Positions 59,196 to 64,000 of a stretch of 64,000 bases of DNA are shown here, one piece after another; position 1 is the first letter of the stretch, and every line of letters begins with the position of its first letter. The position numbers and the translations under genes were made by a program. The stretch lies in the NCBI RefSeq assembly GCF_963259705.1, contig NC_081844.1, positions 14,555,715 to 14,619,714 of the forward strand, read 5' to 3'. The notes under the pieces were generated by a model that made no database searches, was not told the DNA's origin, and worked only from the letters and a program-made list of their open reading frames with translations. Source of the DNA: Myotis daubentonii (taxonomy: Eukaryota > Chordata > Mammalia > Chiroptera > Vespertilionidae).

Positions 59196-61764
59196 GTTTT
59201 GCGGTGATGAGCTCCTGGAACTGCCCTCCCAGTCCTTTCTAGTGTTGTGCCTTTTCTATGCCAGAGAACAATGTGGGCCGAGGATAAAAGCAAATGTATA
59301 TCTTGAGCATCACACTCATTCATTGAATCCGAAATCTTGGCTCATTCACAACCAAACTTACCTTCTTCAGTGACAGGGAAGTTGAGTACAGGGATATTCT
59401 TTTTAAACAAATTAACCTGAATAATGGCCTCAACTATTCTCTCCCTTTGTGCCAAAGGCGGACTGAATGCAAGTAAAGCATCTGTGACTAATCAAAACAG
59501 GCTTCCCACTACCCCCACTCCTCCAGGCCCAAACACTTCAGTGGAAGTTTCCTTGGCTGTGATGGAGCCTAACCCTCATTACAGAAGGGTTAGCCAAGGC
59601 CTCCAGGAAAAGGAAAATGGCCCCTGGCCATTGTGAGAGAGCATCAGTGAACACCCAGTAACCCCAAAATAAAGAGCACTCTTTCAAGGCACCTATCATC
59701 AAGGTTGTGTCCATGTGCAACCTTGAAAAGGCAGAAAGAAACTGATAACTGAATACCCATACTACCTAGAGACCACGTCCCCTCTACATTTATTTTAAAT
59801 TTAATCAGAGTGAGCTGCAGAGTGATAAGAATGTGAACGAGAATTAAGAAATCTAAGTTTGAAAGAAAAGACTAGATAGGAAGGTAAGAAGAAAGACCAA
59901 TGGTCCCTCCCAAGGCCCTAGAAACACTCTCATAGGATGTTCTGTATGCTGCTTACATTTCAGCAGAGCACCCAGCCAAGTTGACTCTCCCAGTCATGCA
60001 ATTCCAAAAGGCTGAGTCCGAGCGTCAAGCTTCCCCCTCAGTGACTATACCCCAAGGATGGGAACCTTACCAGCAGCAGCAAGTCCCTGGCTCCCTGGCA
60101 GCTGCTGAATTACCTATTAACATATTTTCAATAGCCTTCGGCATGGCAAGAAAAGCCTCCTTTAATTATCCTCAGGAATGAAGAAGCCACAAAGGGAAAT
60201 GGGAGCCAGAGAACAGTGGCTGTGCTGATTACGCCCGCTCTTATCAAAGCCGACACTGGTCCGGGCTGTGCAGATAGGGCTTCCAGCGTGGCGGGCAGTG
60301 CGTGGGAGGGAACCTGGAAATCATAGCCCAGTGCTGGGTAATTCTGCTGCAATGAATTCTCAGCGAGGAGAATTTTTTCAGTTCTTCTTCCTTCCTCCTC
60401 TTCCAGTTCAGGGAAGTTGCAGGGACAGATCATACAGAAAAAGCTCAACCTATAGGTGCAGGTGGCCAACGTGGCCCAGCAGGTCAAGCTTCCAGGCGGT
60501 GATGAGGGGAGGAGAAGCTATCACTCAGCAGAGGTACCAGCTACAAGGCAGCCTCAAGCCATTGCATAAGTACCAACACTTATCATCAGAGCCATCTATG
60601 AGCAAGTAGAGGCGGGAATGTGCTGGGTGGACCAGAGAGCACCTGGCAGACTCTGCCCTGTGCAAGCGTACCTCCTCTCAGGGTCCCCTGGGGTCTCAGA
60701 AATCACCCTCGGAGGGTCAGGTCTAGCACTGCCTTCTCCCCAAATCACACTTCTCATGACTGTGCTTGTTCCAGTTTTACCAGCAAGAGCACCTTGAGGA
60801 GAGAAATGGGGGGGGGGGGGGGAGACACAACAGAATGCTGAAAAGAGACAGCAAACCACCGCTCCCCTGATTTCCCAAGCCCAGGAAATTTCCAGACTGC
60901 AGTATCTACAGGATTTCCTGATTTTGTGCATGAGTACAGTTCTGCTGTGGAGAAATGTCTTCTGCCTGACCTTTGGTTAGCCTCCAAAGAGAAGATGTAC
61001 CTTAAAGCAAGGCAAGAATAAGCAAATGCAGGGGGTATGGAGAAAGGCCTGTTTCCATGGGCACCTCCAGAAAGAAATCCAGTTCTCTTGTTTCCAGGAA
61101 ATGCTGGCACACATGAGAAGGCCACCAGGACCTAAAAGACCTTCACCACACACAACTAAGCTGGTGGTGGCAGAAAAAGACTCTGCTAAGAGTCAGGTCA
61201 GCCTGCCCCCTGTGACAGCCACCACAGTGAAAGGCTAGATAGTATGAGGAATGTATCAGATGGCTTGTAAAAACCTACGTCGCCCTGAAGGAGGAAAAGG
61301 GGCTGCCTAAAGCACCCTTGTAGAAAAGAGGTGAGCTATGAAATTTTAACAATGAACATTTGGAGAAACATTGTAAGGTAGAACAAGTTTGTGGAGTTGT
61401 TTTGAAAGAAAATGACAGTAGATGACACTTCAAGACATTTCAGGACAAATGCTGAAGCAAGTAAGCATGTGTGGAAGGTGGTGACTTTAAGAGGAGAAAT
61501 TATTAAGAAAAAGAAAGAAAAGAGGAGAAAAGAATTTTTATTTTATTTTATAAAAAGCTAAAATGTAATTGTAAAAATGCTTGGCTTGCTGAACCAAGGA
61601 AAATAACCATAAATTTGTATAGCATGGAAGTATTTTTATAATAGTAAATATCTGTGACATAAAGTACATTGAAACACTTTGACAAAATAATGTTATCCAT
61701 ATTATTAATACAACTAAATGTGTACTCTTTATCCAAGACTGACGTCTTTCCACAATTTTTCTTT
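59196..61764. other. Unassigned, repeat-poor sequence
   Basis: The longest stretch without a recognised repeat, apart from a G-run at 60809-60822. Overlapping frames up to 123 codons at 60128-61125 lie on both strands and have no recognised domains. 59960-60490 is relatively GC-rich and could be a regulatory element (see findings). Confidence 0.4.
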
Positions 61765-61973
61765 TTTAAAATATATTTTTATTGCCTTCAGATAGGAAGG
61801 GAGAGGGAGAGAGAGATAGAAACATCAGTGATGAGAGGGGATTATTGATTGGCTGCACGCCCCCTACTGGGGATCGAGTCCGCAACCCGGGCATGTGCCC
61901 TTGACCAGAATCAAACCTGGGACCCTTCAGTCCGCAGGCCGACGCTCTATCCACTGAGCCAAACCAGCTAGGG
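61765..61973 (-). mobile_element. Ves SINE (minus strand)
   Basis: Full length; head actgagccaaaccagctagg g. Target duplication ccacaatttttcttt at 61750-61764 and 61974-61988. Confidence 0.96.
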
Positions 61974-62027
61974 CCACAATTTTTCTTTCTTTGGCTCCCC
62001 CCCTTTTTAAAAAATCAACATATAATT

Positions 62028-62112
62028 TTCTTTTTTTAAAAAAATCCTTATTGTTTAAAGTATTACATATGTCTCCTTCATCCCCTATTGACCCCTCTCC
62101 ATGTTCTCAACT
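62028..62112 (-). mobile_element. L1 3' tail (antisense)
   Basis: attgtttaaagtattacata, tgtctccttcatcccctatt, gacccctc. Confidence 0.85.
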
Positions 62113-62149
62113 TCTTTATCTTAAAACCATCTAAAAATATATTAAAAAC

Positions 62150-62560
62150 CTTACTTTAGTGCTTTCTCCTATTCTACACCATCCCACTTTTCACTCTCTC
62201 ATAAAAGCACACACGGTCTTCACTTGCTACCTACAAGTCCTCTCTCCTTCCTTCCCCTACTTCTTAATTGCCACCCTTCTGGCTTCTATATCTTCGCTGC
62301 TATTGAAATGTATAATATTTCCATAGGCTCCATCCAACTCCTTTTCCAAGTTTCATCCTTTGAATTTCTCTGCCACGTTTTGAATTGTTGAAAGCACCAT
62401 CCCTCCCCACTTCTGGGGTTCTTCCCTTTCTCCTTGTTGCGTCTTTCCCAATCCCCAGGCTGAGCATCTGTATTCTTTCTGCGCGGCTGTCCTTGCTGTA
62501 CACTTCCAGAGTACAGCAGTACCTATGCAATGCTTTGGAGGTATGTTCTAGTTGTTTCTG
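62150..62560 (+). mobile_element. Possible L2 LINE remnant
   Basis: Pyrimidine-rich sequence with weak L2-like order; tentative. Confidence 0.3.
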
Positions 62561-63099
62561 ATCCAGACAAAATATTTAAGAACATGGATCTTGGCCAGTG
62601 TCCAGGGAAAATTCTACATTTCCCATTGCTGTTGTTTTCCTTAGCTTTTCTGGGATAGATATAGATCACAATAACCCAGAAGGTACACTTACTCTGAGTA
62701 TTCTGATCAGTCCTTATTCTTTTCTATTTTAACTCTACATCTCAAATGGTTCAGCTTTGTAGATGGTATAGCAGATGGCTGGGGGATGCGGGGGGGGGGA
62801 CAATACTGGGTTTTATTTGTTGCCTCCACTCTCTGTTCCCTGACTTTTAGAAACAAGCAAGCCCTGAGTTTTAGTCACCAACAACTATAACAAATGGATG
62901 ATAAACTTCATACACAAGTATACAAAACAAAGCCACAAGCAAACAAAAACTTTGCAGGTAAATGGCTCTGGGGAGGATATTTGGGTGGCTCCGTGAAAGG
63001 GGTGGGATAGAGATTTGCTTTTAATTGAAGCCTTTGTACCTTCAACTCTGTGCGTTGTGTGCATCTATTCTATATTTATAAGTGACATTAGAATAGAAA
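62561..63099. other. Unassigned sequence
   Basis: Nothing recognised; short G-run near 62790. Confidence 0.4.
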
Positions 63100-63210
63100 A
63101 TACATAAAATACTTTGTTGGACACTGTTGATCTAAACAAAGAGAGATTCTTGATCTCAAGGAGCTTACAATTTCATTGGAGAGACTGGACATTAATTTAA
63201 AAGAAATAAA
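63100..63210 (-). mobile_element. L2 LINE fragment (antisense)
   Basis: tctcaaggagcttacaattt, cattggagagactggacatt, aaataaacagata. Confidence 0.5.
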
Positions 63211-63389
63211 CAGATATTTTATAGTGGTTCTTCCATTAACTTGGTGCCTAATATTAACCAAGTTTTTTAACTACTCTGCTTCCAGTTTCTTGTGAAATAG
63301 GGGGACTGAATTAAATAACCACCTATCTAATTTTATTCATTTATTAATTAATTCATTTCATTTATCTATTTAAGAAAATTTTAATGAGC

Positions 63390-63885
63390 ACTATATTAGT
63401 TGACTTTTACTGTGTAATCACCCCCAAAACTTAGTACCTTAAAACACCAAACATTTATTTAGTTCACAATTCAGCAGAGAGGCAATTTGGGTGGGGCTCA
63501 GCTGTGTGGTTCTTCTGCTAGTCTCAGTGGGGCTCATTTATGTGTTTACAGTCAGCTGTCAGTCACCTAAGGCCATTTTGCTTCTAGGGCTGGTTGGCTG
63601 TCAGCTGGGACAACAGGGGTAACTGGGCTACATGGCTCTCATGTGGTCAGCTGTCCTGGGCTTGTTGACATGTGTCTTGGGATTCCTAAAGTAGCAAGTT
63701 CCTAAAGCTCTTTTCAAGTCTCTGCTTTCATCATGTTAATGTCCCATTGACAAAATCAAGTTCAGCCCAGATCTAAGAAGTGGAGGTAAAGACTCCAAAC
63801 TTGATAAGAACTGTAAAGTCAATTGCAAGGGGCTGTGAAAGAGGGAGACGAATAATCTGAGGCCATTTGTGCCATCAACCACAAG
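63390..63885 (+). mobile_element. Ancient interspersed repeat, family not assigned
   Basis: ttactgtgtaatcacccccaaaacttagta-like start (63407 on), aaacatttatttagttcaca, ggtggggctcagctgtgtgg, gtggttcttctgc, acaaaatcaagttcagccca. This order is familiar from a common mammalian repeat. Confidence 0.5.
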
Positions 63886-64000
63886 CATCTTATTGGTGCC
63901 AAGTCCTTAAACTTCATGGAGCTTACAGTTTAACCTCTCTGCCAGCAAATGATAATTATGAAAATCTGGGGTGAGATGGGTCATGAGGCAAATCTCAGGA

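Noticed and set aside
60128..61125. Frames of 111-123 codons on both strands
   Set aside because: Overlapping on opposite strands, no domain, no splice or initiation context.

Overview
This window is mammalian nuclear DNA and almost certainly from a vespertilionid (evening) bat. Two repeat classes fix this. Nine tRNA-derived Ves SINEs have the bat-specific head and tail, and another lies under a nested insertion. Fifteen Helitron copies of the HeliBat type have TC(C)TATATAATAAAAG-like 5' ends and a 3' hairpin followed by GGGCCTCTAG. Young hAT elements, one of them a clear SPIN copy, fit the same lineage. I found no protein-coding gene, rRNA, tRNA gene, CRISPR array or other cellular RNA gene that the sequence supports. 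Open reading frames longer than about 60 codons are explained by LINE-1 remnants, simple repeats, Helitron cargo or chance. The window reads as intergenic or deep intronic DNA.

Layout. 0-10 kb: an LTR, a 5'-truncated L1 (about 2.0 kb), a second LTR of the same family in opposite orientation, and an L2 split by a Ves SINE. 10-20 kb: L2 and L1 tails, a HeliBat dimer (11804-12704), a second LTR family, a nearly palindromic hAT and a split L2. 20-25 kb: a Tc1/mariner-type transposase fossil with a foldback, L1 pieces, and a head-to-tail array of four HeliBats (23240-25028). 25-33 kb: a long minus-strand L1 broken by a Tigger-like element, an L1 tail, a hAT and two HeliBats, then a 430-bp pyrimidine microsatellite. 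33-43 kb: Ves, MIR, and two minus-strand HeliBat tandem pairs (36949-38146, 40986-41763). 43-50 kb: L2, MIR, MER5A, a GATA array, and a three-level nest (ancient repeat, then LTR, then SPIN), followed by another HeliBat. 50-64 kb: mostly unassigned sequence with an L1/HAL1 ORF1 remnant, a hAT inside a Ves SINE, a split L2, another hAT, and a few old repeats.

The most interesting signal is in the HeliBats rather than in any gene. (1) They occur repeatedly as exact head-to-tail tandems, and two loci 12 kb apart share the same imperfect internal junction, so a dimer seems to have moved as a unit. (2) One HeliBat class carries an inverted pair of strong CTCF-like motifs; all 12 such motifs I found in the window are inside HeliBats. 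(3) Another class carries octamer, CCAAT and YY1-like motifs near its 5' end, and one copy has an exon-like reading frame ending at a consensus splice donor. Together these elements could act as movable regulatory modules. That last step is inference.

Element boundaries are exact where target-site duplications or termini are visible and approximate elsewhere. Family names for old repeats come from recall of consensus features, not from a database search.
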